Source: an uncultured Lachnotalea sp. | GTDB lineage: Bacteria > Bacillota > Clostridia > Lachnospirales > Lachnospiraceae | DNA: 64,000 bases | Direction of reading: 5' to 3' | NCBI GenBank assembly: GCA_947066815.1 | Contig: CAMSZT010000012.1 | Coordinates: forward strand, 1-64,000 | Shown: positions 53,228 through 61,758 of the stretch, in pieces | Numbering within the stretch: the stretch's first letter is position 1 | Layout of the letters: every line of letters begins with the position of its first letter | Made by a program: the position numbers and the translations under genes | The notes under the pieces: generated by a model | What the model was told of the DNA's origin: nothing | Databases searched by the model: none | What the model saw: only the letters and a program-made list of their open reading frames with translations

Positions 53228-53273
53228 GTCACAGACGGCACCGCACCGCATCCGGTTCCCCGCCGCCTGTGAC
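53228..53273 (-). promoter_or_regulatory. leader hairpin before bceA
   Basis: GTCACAGACGGC (53228-53239) pairs with GCCGCCTGTGAC (53262-53273), 11 of 12 bases. It lies between the probable -10 (53275-53280) and the bceA ribosome site, so it would sit at the very 5' end of the mRNA, where such stems often stabilise the transcript. The region upstream to 53423 has TGTAAG repeats on the minus strand (near 53334 and 53312), candidate BceR sites. Confidence 0.6.
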
Positions 53274-53423
53274 CAGTATACAAAAATAGGAACTGCCCTG
53301 CCATGCATCCGGCTTACATTTCCCCCCGCAGCCTTACAAAATTGAAAGCTTCGACGCTCCTGCCCTGCATTTCTCATCTTGTGTTCTGTAAGGATTCCGG
53401 TGCAAAATGCCGCCCGGGAGCGT

Positions 53424-54404
53424 CTACTCCGGGCGCACCGCCGCCTCGTCCATGCGGATGCTCACCTTCGTCCCCACTCCCGGCTCCGACTCGATGGTGA
53501 TGACGTGGGACAGCTTTTTACAGATTTCCCGGCACAGGGAAAGCCCGATGCCCGTGGCGCTCCCCACGATCCGGCCGTTCTCCCCGGTAAAGCCCCGCTC
53601 CCAGATCCTGGGCAGGTCCGCCGGGTCGATGCCAATGCCCGTGTCCTCGATGACCAGGGTTCTCCCGGGCTCCATGTAGATTCGGATTCCGCCCTCCCTG
53701 GTGTATTTGAGGGCATTGGAGAGAAGCTGTTCCACCACAAAGGACAGCCATTTTTCATCGGTGAGCACCTCCGTGTCCGTCTCCTCCAGGGAACAGGACA
53801 GCTTTTTCCGGATAAAGAGCGGGGCAAATTTCCGCACCGCCTGCCGGAGTATGGGCAGAAGCGGCAGCCTGCGGATCACAAAATCCGTCCCGTCGCCGGA
53901 AAGCCGCAGATAAGAGAGCACCATGCCCACGTACTGTTCCACGCCGAAAAGCTCCGCAAGGAGCATCCGGTCCCTGGCCTCGTTCTCGTCCAGGAGAAGT
54001 CTCATGGCCGCAATGGGCGTCTTCACCTGATGGACCCACATGGTATAGTAATCCATCTGCCCCTTTCGTTCCTCCCGCCACTCCTCCGTAAGCCGTCTCC
54101 GCTCCTCCCATTCCTGTCTCACAAGGGCCCGCCAGAGTTCCGCCTCCCCGTTTCCCGCCTCCGGGAGAAGCGAAAGCTCCGCCAGGGGCCGCTCCAGAAG
54201 CCACAAAAGCTCCCGTCTCCGTTTCCGGTAATAAAAAAAGTCCCCAAGGACCACGCACCCCAGGAAAACCACGCAGAGCAGAAACCCATATCCCACGGCC
54301 CGGAGAGAAAGACGCTCCAGCCAGAACACCAGCAGAAAGATCCCGGTACAGGAAAGGAGCAGAACAGCCCCCTTCCAGCGGTCCCTTACATAACGAACGA
54401 TCAC
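53424..54404 (-). CDS. BceS-type intramembrane-sensing histidine kinase
   Basis: 326-aa kinase: two membrane helices near residues 13-30 and 36-58 with almost no outside loop (the BceS hallmark), then the dimerisation domain with H125 (MWVHQVKTPIAAMRLL), and an ATPase domain with DTGIGIDPADLPRI and GSATGIGLSLCREI. It relies on BceAB to sense its signal. The start is GTG 54404 with GAGGGGG upstream. It is separated from its response regulator by 455 bp of palindromic DNA, although the two are usually adjacent. Confidence 0.94.
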   Translation of the reverse strand: MIVRYVRDRWKGAVLLLSCTGIFLLVFWLERLSLRAVGYGFLLCVVFLGCVVLGDFFYYRKRRRELLWLLERPLAELSLLPEAGNGEAELWRALVRQEWEERRRLTEEWREERKGQMDYYTMWVHQVKTPIAAMRLLLDENEARDRMLLAELFGVEQYVGMVLSYLRLSGDGTDFVIRRLPLLPILRQAVRKFAPLFIRKKLSCSLEETDTEVLTDEKWLSFVVEQLLSNALKYTREGGIRIYMEPGRTLVIEDTGIGIDPADLPRIWERGFTGENGRIVGSATGIGLSLCREICKKLSHVITIESEPGVGTKVSIRMDEAAVRPE

Positions 54405-54430
54405 TGTTGATCACGCCCCCTCACTTTAAA

Positions 54431-54560
54431 TTTATGAACAGGTGGAAGCCACTCGGGAAAGAATCCCTCCTGTCTTCCCTGGTCTTGCTTCCACGGCGCA
54501 GAGGGCTTTTCCCGGAAATATTGTCAGAATATTCGACAAGTTTTTGAGTTTCTCAATTAC
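54431..54560. repeat. partial copy of the 59.2-kb palindromic element
   Basis: From 54450 to about 54550 the sequence matches 59287-59387 closely; CTTCCACGGCGCAGAGGGCT and TTTTCCCGGAAATATTG are identical. The left arm is missing; instead GGTGGAAGC at 54441 pairs with GCTTCCACG at 54487. A run of ten C follows at 54560-54569. Confidence 0.85.
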
Positions 54561-54586
54561 CCCCCCCCCGCCTCCCCGCAAAGCCA

Positions 54587-54844
54587 GGAAGAAAAGCGGT
54601 CCTTTTTCGCAGGAAACCCTGCGGGAAGCCGCCCGCCGGTTGTTCCTAAACAGACGGTAGGAAGATTTGGCCGATTTTGCTGCGCCTAGCTCAGGCGATT
54701 TTCTCCGACCCGGTTTGATGGAGGGGAAATCGCCTGTAATAGGCGGCGCAGCAAAATCAGTCAAATCGACGTGTCTGCGTGGAACAACCGGCAGGCGGCT
54801 TCCCACCAGGATCCCCGAAAGCGAAAAAGAACCGCCTTTCTTCC
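54587..54844. repeat. giant imperfect palindrome B (258 bp)
   Basis: Outer arms 54587-54600 and 54831-54844 pair at 13 of 14 bases, and CCTTTTTCGC/GCGAAAAAGA continue inward. A 24-bp arm at 54623-54646 pairs with 54781-54804 (23 of 24). GATTTTGCTGCGCC/GGCGCAGCAAAATC (54673/54745) and CAGGCGATTT/AAATCGCCTG (54692/54727) are exact. The tip is about 25 nt. It fills the bceR-bceS gap and shares no clear sequence with palindromes A and C. Confidence 0.9.
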
Positions 54845-54859
54845 GTCTCATTTCCAAAA

Positions 54860-55534
54860 TCACCCCTCCACCAGATACCCGATCCCTTTTTTCGTCACGA
54901 TGAAATCGGCAAGCCCGGCGCCCTCAAGCTTCCGCCTGAGCCTGGTCACATTGACCGTCAGGGTATTGTCGTCCACGTAGCAGTCCGTCTCCCACAGGCG
55001 GTCCATCAGAAGCTCCCTGCTCACCACCCGCCCCTTGTTCTCCATCAGTGTTTTCAAGATCCGGTACTCGTTCTTCGTCAGGTCCACCCGCTCCCCGCCC
55101 ACGGTGAGGGCGGCCGCATCCAAATCGAGGACCGCTCCCCCGTACTCCAGAAGCTCCGTCTGGGGACCGAAGTCATAGGTCCGTCTGAGGATTGCCTGCA
55201 CCTTGGCGGTCAACACCTCCAGACTGAAAGGCTTGGCAACGAAATCATCCCCGCCCATGTTCATGGCCATGACGATGTTCATATTGTCGGAGGCAGAGGA
55301 GAGGAAGAGGATCGGCACCTTGGAAAGCTTCCGGAGCTCCTGGCACCAGTGATAGCCGTTGTAAAAGGGCAGTCCGATGTCAAGGAGCACCAACTGGGGC
55401 CTACAGGAGAGAAATTCCCCCGTCACGTTCCGGAAATCCCGGGCAACGGACACTTCCATGCCCCAGGACTCCAGATGCTTTTTCACCTGGGAGGCAATGA
55501 CCTCGTCGTCCTCCACGATCAACACCCGGTACAA
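54860..55534 (-). CDS. BceR-type response regulator
   Basis: 224-aa OmpR-type regulator for the BceS kinase. Start TTG at 55534 with AAGGAGGAG upstream; an earlier in-frame TTG at 55561 has no site. The receiver has D9, D10 and D52 (LVLLDIGLPFYNG) and K101-type lysine (FVAKPFS); the C-terminal winged helix ends with TKKGIGYLV. It should activate bceAB. The upstream gene purH is co-directional but about 70 bp away. Confidence 0.94.
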   Translation of the reverse strand: MYRVLIVEDDEVIASQVKKHLESWGMEVSVARDFRNVTGEFLSCRPQLVLLDIGLPFYNGYHWCQELRKLSKVPILFLSSASDNMNIVMAMNMGGDDFVAKPFSLEVLTAKVQAILRRTYDFGPQTELLEYGGAVLDLDAAALTVGGERVDLTKNEYRILKTLMENKGRVVSRELLMDRLWETDCYVDDNTLTVNVTRLRRKLEGAGLADFIVTKKGIGYLVEG

Positions 55535-55603
55535 AAAACTCCTCCTTCCCTCCGCCGTCAAGCCGGCCAGTTCGCCACCGATGACATACTCACGGGTACA
55601 TCT

Positions 55604-57154
55604 TTAGTGGCGGAAATGCCGCATTCCCATGAACACCATGGCAATGCCGTACTCGTTGCACTTGTCGATGGAAAGCTGGTCCCTCATGGCTCCGCCCGGC
55701 TGGATGATGGCCGTGATGCCCGCCTCGTGGGCTGCCTCCACGCAGTCCGGGAAGGGGAAGAAGGCGTCCGAGGCCATGACTGCACCCTTCGTAGCCTCCG
55801 GCCCAATCAGCTCCTCCGCATGCTCCGCCGCCTGCTTTGCGGCCCAGATCCGGTTCACCTGGCCGGGCCCGATGCCCACCGACTGCCTGTCTTTCGCCAG
55901 GGCAATGCCGTTGGACTTCACGTACTTGACGACCTTCCAGGCAAACATGAGATCCTCCATCTCCTTCTCCGTGGGCTTCCGCTCCGTCACCACCTGGACC
56001 TCGTCCCCGATCAGTTTGTTGTCAATACCCTGGACGATCAGGCCGCCGTTCACCTTTTTCATGTCCAGCGCATGCGCCCGCTGGGGAACCGTGATGTCCG
56101 GGATCCGCAGCACACGGACATTCTTCTTCTCACAGAGGATGTCCAGCGCTTCCTTCTCATAGGAGGGCGCCATGATGACCTCCAGGAACACTTCCTTCAT
56201 CTTGGCCGCCACGGCCGCCGTCACCTCCCGGTTCACCGCCACGATGCCGCCGAAAATGGAGACCTTGTCTGCGCCGTAGGCCTTGTCCCAGGCCGCCTCG
56301 ATGGTGGCGCCGCTCCCCACGCCGCAGGGATTTCCGTGCTTGCTGGCCACCACCGTCGGCTCGTCAAACTCCTTGCAAAGCTCCAGCGCCCCGTTGGCGT
56401 CGTTGATGTTGTTGAAGGAGAGCTCCTTGCCGTTCAACTGCTCCGCCGTGTCGAGGGTTCCCCGCTGTTTCCCCACCTCCCGGTAGAAGGCCGCCTGCTG
56501 ATGGGGATTCTCGCCGTAGCGCATGCCCTGCACCTTCTCAAAGGTCATGGTCAGCGTTTCCGGCAGGCTGTGGTCCTTCCGCTCCGCCTTCAGATAATCG
56601 GCGATCATGGTATCATAATTGGATGTATGCATAAATACCTTCTGCATCAGGTAAAACTTCGTGTCCAGGGAAACCCGTCCGTCCTTCTTAAGCTCCGCAA
56701 GGACCGTGCCGTAATCGGCCGGATCCACCACCACGACCACGTCCTGATAATTCTTGGCCGCCGCCCGGAGCATGGTGGGGCCGCCGATGTCGATATTCTC
56801 CACCGCATCCTCCCTGGTCACGTCCTCCTTCATGATCGTCGCCTTGAAGGGATACAGGTTGACGATAACCATGTCGATGGGCTCGATCTTAAGCTCCTCA
56901 AGCTGCCGCATGTGGTCCGGGTTGGAACGCATGGCCAAAAGCCCCGCATGGACGATTGGATGCAGGGTCTTCACCCGGCCGTCCAGACACTCCGGGAATC
57001 CGGTCAGCTCCGAAATCTCGATGGCCTTTATCCCCTCCTCCGTCAGTTTCCTGTAGGTGCCCCCCGTGGAAATGATCTCCACCCCAAGGGCGGCAAGCTC
57101 CTTCGCCAGCTCCGTGATGCCCGTCTTGTCCGACACACTGATCAATGCTCTCAT
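55604..57154 (-). CDS. purH: bifunctional AICAR transformylase / IMP cyclohydrolase
   Basis: 516-aa enzyme for the last two steps of IMP synthesis. N-terminal IMP cyclohydrolase domain ([38 protein letters not shown]-type segment). C-terminal AICAR formyltransferase with [14 protein letters not shown], the KHGNPCGVG catalytic Lys-His, and the end [20 protein letters not shown]. Length fits the family. AAAGGAGC precedes the start. Other pur genes are absent and no purine riboswitch is seen in the short 54-bp upstream gap. Confidence 0.97.
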   Translation of the reverse strand: MRALISVSDKTGITELAKELAALGVEIISTGGTYRKLTEEGIKAIEISELTGFPECLDGRVKTLHPIVHAGLLAMRSNPDHMRQLEELKIEPIDMVIVNLYPFKATIMKEDVTREDAVENIDIGGPTMLRAAAKNYQDVVVVVDPADYGTVLAELKKDGRVSLDTKFYLMQKVFMHTSNYDTMIADYLKAERKDHSLPETLTMTFEKVQGMRYGENPHQQAAFYREVGKQRGTLDTAEQLNGKELSFNNINDANGALELCKEFDEPTVVASKHGNPCGVGSGATIEAAWDKAYGADKVSIFGGIVAVNREVTAAVAAKMKEVFLEVIMAPSYEKEALDILCEKKNVRVLRIPDITVPQRAHALDMKKVNGGLIVQGIDNKLIGDEVQVVTERKPTEKEMEDLMFAWKVVKYVKSNGIALAKDRQSVGIGPGQVNRIWAAKQAAEHAEELIGPEATKGAVMASDAFFPFPDCVEAAHEAGITAIIQPGGAMRDQLSIDKCNEYGIAMVFMGMRHFRH

Positions 57155-57208
57155 GTTGTGCTCCTTTCGTTTTCTGTTGTCATGGTCGTTTTCCGCCGCC
57201 GCACTGCT

Positions 57209-59152
57209 TTAAACTCCGTTCTTGCTCACATAGGCATTTGCGGTGCTCCCCGGCGCGCTCCCGCCCCTGGGCACAAGGCAGATCCGAATGCCCTCCAGAC
57301 GCTTCCCGTATCCGGCCGTCCCGGCAGGCTCCCCGTTCTTGGCCCAGCCAAGCCACCCGTAGCTCTGGGCATGGACCTGATAATAGACATCATAATGCTG
57401 TTCCATCTCTCCCGTCAGCCGGATCCGGATGGCCTCCAGGCGCTTCGCCTTTCCGACGGTCCCGCTCACCGCCCCGTTCCCGGCCCAGCCGGATTCCCAG
57501 CCGAGGGACTGCACATGGGTCTGGTACTCCACGCCTCCGGCATGCTTCTGGTTGGAAAGGCGGATCTGGATGCCTTCCAGCCGTTTGGACCGGCCGGTGG
57601 TCCCGCTCACCGCCCCGTCGTTCACATCCCCCTGCCAGCCATAACTCTGTACGTGGGTCGAATACCGGATCAGGGGACACCGGTAGGCGCCGGCCGTGCT
57701 CCCCGGAGCTGCCTCGCCTTTCTTACGCAGGACGATCTCGATCCCCTCCAGACGCTTTGCCTGGCCGGACGTCCCGGCCGGTTCCCCGTTCTTGGCCCAG
57801 CCCAGCCATCCGTAGCTCTGGGCATGGATGTGGTAATAGATATCATATTTCTGCGCCATCTCCCCGGTGAGACGGATCTGGATGGCCTCCAGACGTTTGG
57901 ACTGGCCCTCCGTCCCGCTGTCATCCCCGTTCTTCACCCAATCCGGCTCCCAGCCTTTGCTCTGCACGTGGGTCCGGTACTCGATGCCGCCGCCCACATC
58001 CTGGCCCGCCAGGCTGATCCGGATGGCCTCCAGACGTTTGGACTGGCCCTCCGTCCCGCTCATGGCCCCGTTGTACCGAAGCTCCTGCCAGCCGATGCTC
58101 TGCACATGAGTCTGATAGACGACCGAGGTGTCAGCCTCCACCTGAAAGCTGGTCTCCGCCCCCTGGTAGGATACCTGCACGTTCTGCACCTTTCCTCCGG
58201 CGGCGCCGTACCCGCTGCACATCTCGTCCATGACCGGAAGGTAACTGGTCCCGTGGGGGCAGGTCACCTCCAGGACAAGCCCCATATCGTCGATCGAACG
58301 TCCGGGAATCATTTTCAGCACGCCGGACGCATTCCGGACCGAGATCCGGGACGGGCTGCAGGTGCCGGCAAAGAGCTGCACCCAGTTCCGTCTGTACTCC
58401 GAGGAATCCTTCTGCAGATATCCGGCGCCCATATGAGTGTATTCCTCATTCAGTATATTCCTTCTATGTCCCGGACTGTTCATCCAGGCATTTACCACCT
58501 CGGCGGGGCTCCTCTGGCCGCCTGCGATGTTTTCCCCGGCTACCTGGCAGGCGACTCCCGCCTCCCCAAAGGCCGTAAAAAACATTGTACCGTCCGGCCT
58601 CTCGTGGGCCATCTTGGATGCGAGCTCATTTTTCCGGATATCGCAGGCCCTCTGCAGCGTCGGATAGGTGGACACCGGCTGCCGCCTGTTCTCCATCCGC
58701 TCCTTGTTGGTCAGACGCAGGATCTCCCACTCCTCCGCCGAACAGGGCAGGGACGCGTCGTAGAGGGGGATCTCCTCCCGGAAAGAGCCGTCCGCCGCAT
58801 CCGCGGACTGTCCCGGCGCTGCGGCAAGCAGCGGCTCCGTGGCCTCCTCCGTTTCTGGCAGAGGCTCTGCGGTCTCCGCTGCCTCCGGCACTTCTGCCCG
58901 CCCCTCCGGTCCGGTTGTTTCCGGCTGCTCTGCCTGTTCCCCTGTCTCCGGCTGCCCTGATGCTTCCGGCGGGAGCTCCGCGGTCTCCGATGCTTCCGAC
59001 AGTCCTGCCTCGTTTAAATCCTCCTGCCATCCCGCGGTTTCTGTCATTTCCGGCACGGGCTCCGTGGTCTCTGCCCATGCCGTCATCGGGCGGAGCAGGC
59101 AAAGCCCGCACGCCAGAAGCAGCGCCGGTATTCTTGTCTGGTTACTTTTCAT
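57209..59152 (-). CDS. secreted CAP-domain protein with six ChW repeats
   Basis: 647 aa. Signal peptide about residues 1-29 (ALLLACGLCLLRPMTAWAET), then an acidic Glu/Pro/Thr-rich region (30-130), then a CAP/SCP domain (about 135-255; CQVAGENIAGG, NSPGHRRNIL) and a linker domain. The C-terminal 310 residues hold six clostridial hydrophobic W repeats, pattern THVQSxGW...KRLEGIxI, arranged as two similar sets of three. ChW repeats bind cell surface or host polymers. CAP domains are often wall-associated. So the protein is probably a surface or secreted factor. Start has AAGGGGAAA upstream. Confidence 0.9.
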   Translation of the reverse strand: MKSNQTRIPALLLACGLCLLRPMTAWAETTEPVPEMTETAGWQEDLNEAGLSEASETAELPPEASGQPETGEQAEQPETTGPEGRAEVPEAAETAEPLPETEEATEPLLAAAPGQSADAADGSFREEIPLYDASLPCSAEEWEILRLTNKERMENRRQPVSTYPTLQRACDIRKNELASKMAHERPDGTMFFTAFGEAGVACQVAGENIAGGQRSPAEVVNAWMNSPGHRRNILNEEYTHMGAGYLQKDSSEYRRNWVQLFAGTCSPSRISVRNASGVLKMIPGRSIDDMGLVLEVTCPHGTSYLPVMDEMCSGYGAAGGKVQNVQVSYQGAETSFQVEADTSVVYQTHVQSIGWQELRYNGAMSGTEGQSKRLEAIRISLAGQDVGGGIEYRTHVQSKGWEPDWVKNGDDSGTEGQSKRLEAIQIRLTGEMAQKYDIYYHIHAQSYGWLGWAKNGEPAGTSGQAKRLEGIEIVLRKKGEAAPGSTAGAYRCPLIRYSTHVQSYGWQGDVNDGAVSGTTGRSKRLEGIQIRLSNQKHAGGVEYQTHVQSLGWESGWAGNGAVSGTVGKAKRLEAIRIRLTGEMEQHYDVYYQVHAQSYGWLGWAKNGEPAGTAGYGKRLEGIRICLVPRGGSAPGSTANAYVSKNGV

Positions 59153-59196
59153 TTCCCGGTTTCCCCTTTCTCTAAATATCTCTCATAAAGACAATC

Positions 59197-59392
59197 GCGA
59201 AATTCGAAATTGCAGGAACATTCTGGCAATAGGTCCGTCCAAAGCCTGCAGCGCCAAACGTTCCAGCAAGCCCAGAACCGCAGAAGGCACTCGAGAAAGA
59301 GTCTCTCCTGCCTTCTCTGGTCTTGCTTCCACGGCGCAGAGGGCTTTTCCCGGAAATATTGCCAGAATGTTCGACAAATATTTGAGCTTCGC
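59197..59392. repeat. giant palindrome C (196 bp), most complete copy
   Basis: GAACATTCTGGCAATA (59216-59231) is an exact inverse of 59357-59372; GCGAA/TTCGC (59197/59388) extends it. AAAGCCTGCAGCGCC pairs with 59333-59347 at 12 of 15. AGCAAG/CTTGCT (59265/59322) and AGAAGGCA/TGCCTTCT (59282/59309) form the tip. It lies between the AIM24 gene and the CAP gene, both minus. Left-arm and right-arm copies are at 15442-15511 and 54431-54560. Confidence 0.9.
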
Positions 59393-59410
59393 AACTGCCT
59401 TCCTGTCTCC

Positions 59411-60115
59411 TCACCGGAAGAGCCGGTTGTTCTGGCGGCTTGGCCGCCCGCCCCGCCCGTCGATGCCGATATCAATGCCGGAGACCCGCTCGCTCGGCTG
59501 GATGATCACGGTCGTGCCCGGGTCATTGAATTCCAGAAAATAAGACTCGCCGGAGGCCTGGCCGATCAGGTTTTTCCAGCTGAGCTGGGTGCGGAACCGC
59601 GGATCCTCCTGGCCCACGTAGAACACAAAGGCATCCGGATCCACGCTGCAGGGGGCATTCAGGACGATCGGATTCCCGTCGCACAATAATGCACACTGCC
59701 CGGGGCCGGTGATCGTGGTGGTGAACAGACCCTTCTGGCTGATCACGCCAGCCCCCATAAACCGCACGCTGTACCGGCAGGATTCCGTAAAGGCCAGGAT
59801 GTTCTCGCTCTCCGCGCTGACTCGCTCTCCATGCTGCAGATCCAGGACAACGACATGCTGGGCCAGATTGGCAAAATAGCCCACCGCCCTTCCCCGGGGC
59901 GTGACCAGCATCAGCGGAAGGTTTTCTCCCGTCAGGCGGCGGGTGATCTGTCCCATGATGGCGCTTCCCGCATTGCGCCCCGGCCCCAGCAGTTCCTTGT
60001 CAAAAGCCAGATCCCCCTGGAACCCGATCATGGCTCCCGCCTTTGTGTGAAGCCGTTCCCCGTTGTCAAATGTCACCCGCAGGGTCAGTTCGTTTACTAC
60101 CTCTAAAATTGCCAT
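59411..60115 (-). CDS. AIM24 family protein
   Basis: 234-aa beta-rich protein of the AIM24/TerB-associated beta-barrel family (PF01987). ATG 60115 has GGAGG at 7 bp; an in-frame extension to 60214 runs into the next gene and is not used. Characteristic segments: HTKAGAMIGFQGDLAF near the N-terminus, GNAGSAIMGQITRRLTGE, and SYFLEFNDPGTTVIIQPSE at the end. The bacterial role is not settled; members are often found with TerD proteins, as here (20 bp gap). Cytoplasmic, no signal peptide. Confidence 0.9.
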   Translation of the reverse strand: MAILEVVNELTLRVTFDNGERLHTKAGAMIGFQGDLAFDKELLGPGRNAGSAIMGQITRRLTGENLPLMLVTPRGRAVGYFANLAQHVVVLDLQHGERVSAESENILAFTESCRYSVRFMGAGVISQKGLFTTTITGPGQCALLCDGNPIVLNAPCSVDPDAFVFYVGQEDPRFRTQLSWKNLIGQASGESYFLEFNDPGTTVIIQPSERVSGIDIGIDGRGGRPSRQNNRLFR

Positions 60116-60135
60116 ACTGCAGCCTCCATCATTTG

Positions 60136-60960
60136 TCAGACATCTACTCCGTATCTCCTGCACAGCCCCGCCAGGTCGTCCCCCGTGCCGTTTCCCACAG
60201 GATTGAAACGCCATTCTTCCTTGTATCGGTAAACCTCACCCACCACCATACTGCACACATTGCTGTAATGATCCGTCAGCCGGAAACGGACCAGCTCACG
60301 GCGGGAAGCCCCGTCCACGATCCGCACATAAGTATCCGCCACATTGCCGAAATGACGGCCGTGGGCAAGAGCCTCATTGATGGTCACGATAAAAGCGATC
60401 CTGCTCACACCGGAGTTTACCTGACTGAGGCAGACCTGGATCACTTTGTCATCTGCCGGGCTGTTTCCGGGGACACCGGTCTCCAGCAGGCGGACCGCGC
60501 CGTCGGGACTGACCGGCTGATTATAGAACACAAACCAGTCGTCCCCCAAAACCTTCCCGGCCGGATCCAGGAGAAAGGCGGATACGTCCAGGTCATATCC
60601 CTGCCCGCCGGGGCCCAGATCCCACCCCATCCCCACCTCGATCAGATCCAGGCCGGGGGCCATCTGGGACAGGGAGGTCTTTTGTCCCTTCTGCAGGGCG
60701 GCACCGGCAGCGGGAGGATGCGGATGCCCGTAAGGTCTCCTGACCGGAGGCGGCACCGGAGTGCTCCGGGACCGGCCGGCCGGTGCCGGCCCGGACGGCT
60801 GCGGCGCGTTCCGGACCGGTCCCGGACCGGAGGGTACCCCCCGGGAGGCAGGACGGCCCTCCTGCAGCTCCTGTACCCTTCTGGATCTCTCCACCCGGCT
60901 GTCCCTCCCCAGTTCGGAGGCACGCATCGGTTTTTTTGTCACCATTGGGATGTTTATCAT
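60136..60960 (-). CDS. TerD family protein (calcium-binding stress protein)
   Basis: 274 aa. ATG 60960 has GAGGAG upstream; in-frame codons to 61146 overlap a terminator. Residues 1-90 form a disordered Arg/Pro/Gly-rich tail (KKPMRASELGRDSRVERS; PAPAGRSRSTP). Residues 95-270 are the TerD domain with the calcium-type motif DDWFVFYNQPVSPDGAVRLL and VCLSQVNSGVSRIAFIVTIN. TerD proteins take part in tellurite, phage and stress resistance, but other ter genes (terB, terC) are absent, so a stress-associated role with the AIM24 neighbour is the best inference. Confidence 0.92.
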   Translation of the reverse strand: MINIPMVTKKPMRASELGRDSRVERSRRVQELQEGRPASRGVPSGPGPVRNAPQPSGPAPAGRSRSTPVPPPVRRPYGHPHPPAAGAALQKGQKTSLSQMAPGLDLIEVGMGWDLGPGGQGYDLDVSAFLLDPAGKVLGDDWFVFYNQPVSPDGAVRLLETGVPGNSPADDKVIQVCLSQVNSGVSRIAFIVTINEALAHGRHFGNVADTYVRIVDGASRRELVRFRLTDHYSNVCSMVVGEVYRYKEEWRFNPVGNGTGDDLAGLCRRYGVDV

Positions 60961-61096
60961 AGAAATCTCCTCACCCGGCTGACCGGCTCCTGCCCGTATC
61001 ACGCCCTTTTGCAGACCGCCGGATATCATCATAACGCTGCAAACATTATACAGTATCGCTCCTGCAAATTCAACAAAAATCCCGGGGATCCCCGCA

Positions 61097-61146
61097 GGAA
61101 ATAAATGATCCGAACCCGTCTCCTGCTGGAAAAGGGTTCGGATCAT
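61097..61146 (-). terminator. Rho-independent terminator
   Basis: On the minus strand ATGATCCGAACCC and GGGTTCGGATCAT form a perfect 13-bp stem (16-nt loop), followed by TTATTTCC. It lies 27 bp after the small lipoprotein gene and overlaps the false upstream extension of the TerD gene. Confidence 0.8.
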
Positions 61147-61172
61147 CTGAATCCAGATTCCTCCGGCGAATC

Positions 61173-61373
61173 TTAAAAGCCCAAAGAATCCGCAAGATCT
61201 TCAAGGCCTTTGTAACAATCGTTGCAGATCGTCATCTTCTGGCCCATGACCGTCTCCGTGTGCTTTTTCCCGGACTTTTCCTGGCTGCACAGGTCACAGG
61301 TGAATTTCCCGCAGCCTGCGAGCGACAGGACCGTGAGCATTGCCAGCACCATGGCTAAAACCTTCTTTTTCAT
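61173..61373 (-). CDS. small lipoprotein with CxxC pairs
   Basis: 66 aa from ATG 61373 (GAAAGGGG upstream; extension to 61463 not supported). Signal MKKKVLAMVLAMLTVLSLAG with lipobox LAGC, so it is lipidated at about residue 21. The exported part has CDLC and CNDC, a possible zinc or iron-sulfur knuckle, in an otherwise short polar chain (CDLCSQEKSGKKHTETVMGQ). Function unknown; the paired Cys motif suggests metal or redox binding. A stand-alone gene with a terminator behind it. Confidence 0.8.
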   Translation of the reverse strand: MKKKVLAMVLAMLTVLSLAGCGKFTCDLCSQEKSGKKHTETVMGQKMTICNDCYKGLEDLADSLGF

Positions 61374-61479
61374 ACCTCTTTCCCCTTTCTGCTTTTGTTT
61401 CAACAGGGATTTCCCCGTTTCCTGCTCCATTATACCGTATTTAAAAAAATCTGGCAAGTGCACGGCGATCCGTTTCCTC

Positions 61480-61713
61480 TTATTTTCTCTTCTCGTTGGT
61501 CAGCAGTCTGTACACGAGTCCCGGGATGAACATCACCCCCAGAAGGACCAGCAGGACTCCAAAGCATACGGACACAGATGTGCCCGCAAAGAAAAAGGAA
61601 GGCCGGTACACGATCAGCAGGCTCCCGCAGAGAAGCCACACAAAGATCAGCAGGGCCAGGATCAGTTCATCTTTCCAGGTTTTCTTATCATTGTGGAATA
61701 AGTGAAACTCCAT
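61480..61713 (-). CDS. small two-helix membrane protein (hypothetical)
   Basis: 77 aa from ATG 61713, with GGGAGG 7 bp upstream (an in-frame GTG three codons before is too close to the site). Two membrane segments: about residues 17-38 (LILALLIFVWLLCGSLLIVY) and 44-66 (SVSVCFGVLLVLLGVMFIPG). The chain ends in a short basic tail. No family is recognised. It lies between a HAD hydrolase gene and the small lipoprotein gene. Confidence 0.72.
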   Translation of the reverse strand: MEFHLFHNDKKTWKDELILALLIFVWLLCGSLLIVYRPSFFFAGTSVSVCFGVLLVLLGVMFIPGLVYRLLTNEKRK

Positions 61714-61758
61714 ATCCGCCACCTCCCGGTCATCTTTCCTGTCATAGCCTGTATTCTT

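Noticed and set aside
54432-54863. Minus-strand peptide frame containing 'FPGKALCAVEARP' (also at 59183-59377)
   Set aside because: The similarity comes from the shared non-coding palindromic element; no ribosome site and the frames differ in length at each copy. Kept only as an observation in the repeat findings.
54779-58960. A plus-strand open frame of nearly 1,400 codons antisense to bceR, purH and the CAP gene
   Set aside because: It is a by-product of high third-position GC in the opposite-strand genes; no ribosome site or family motifs, and it crosses palindromic DNA and three well-supported genes.
60961-61146. Longer TerD start at 61146
   Set aside because: It begins inside the terminator stem at 61105-61146 and lacks an RBS, whereas ATG 60960 has GAGGAG.
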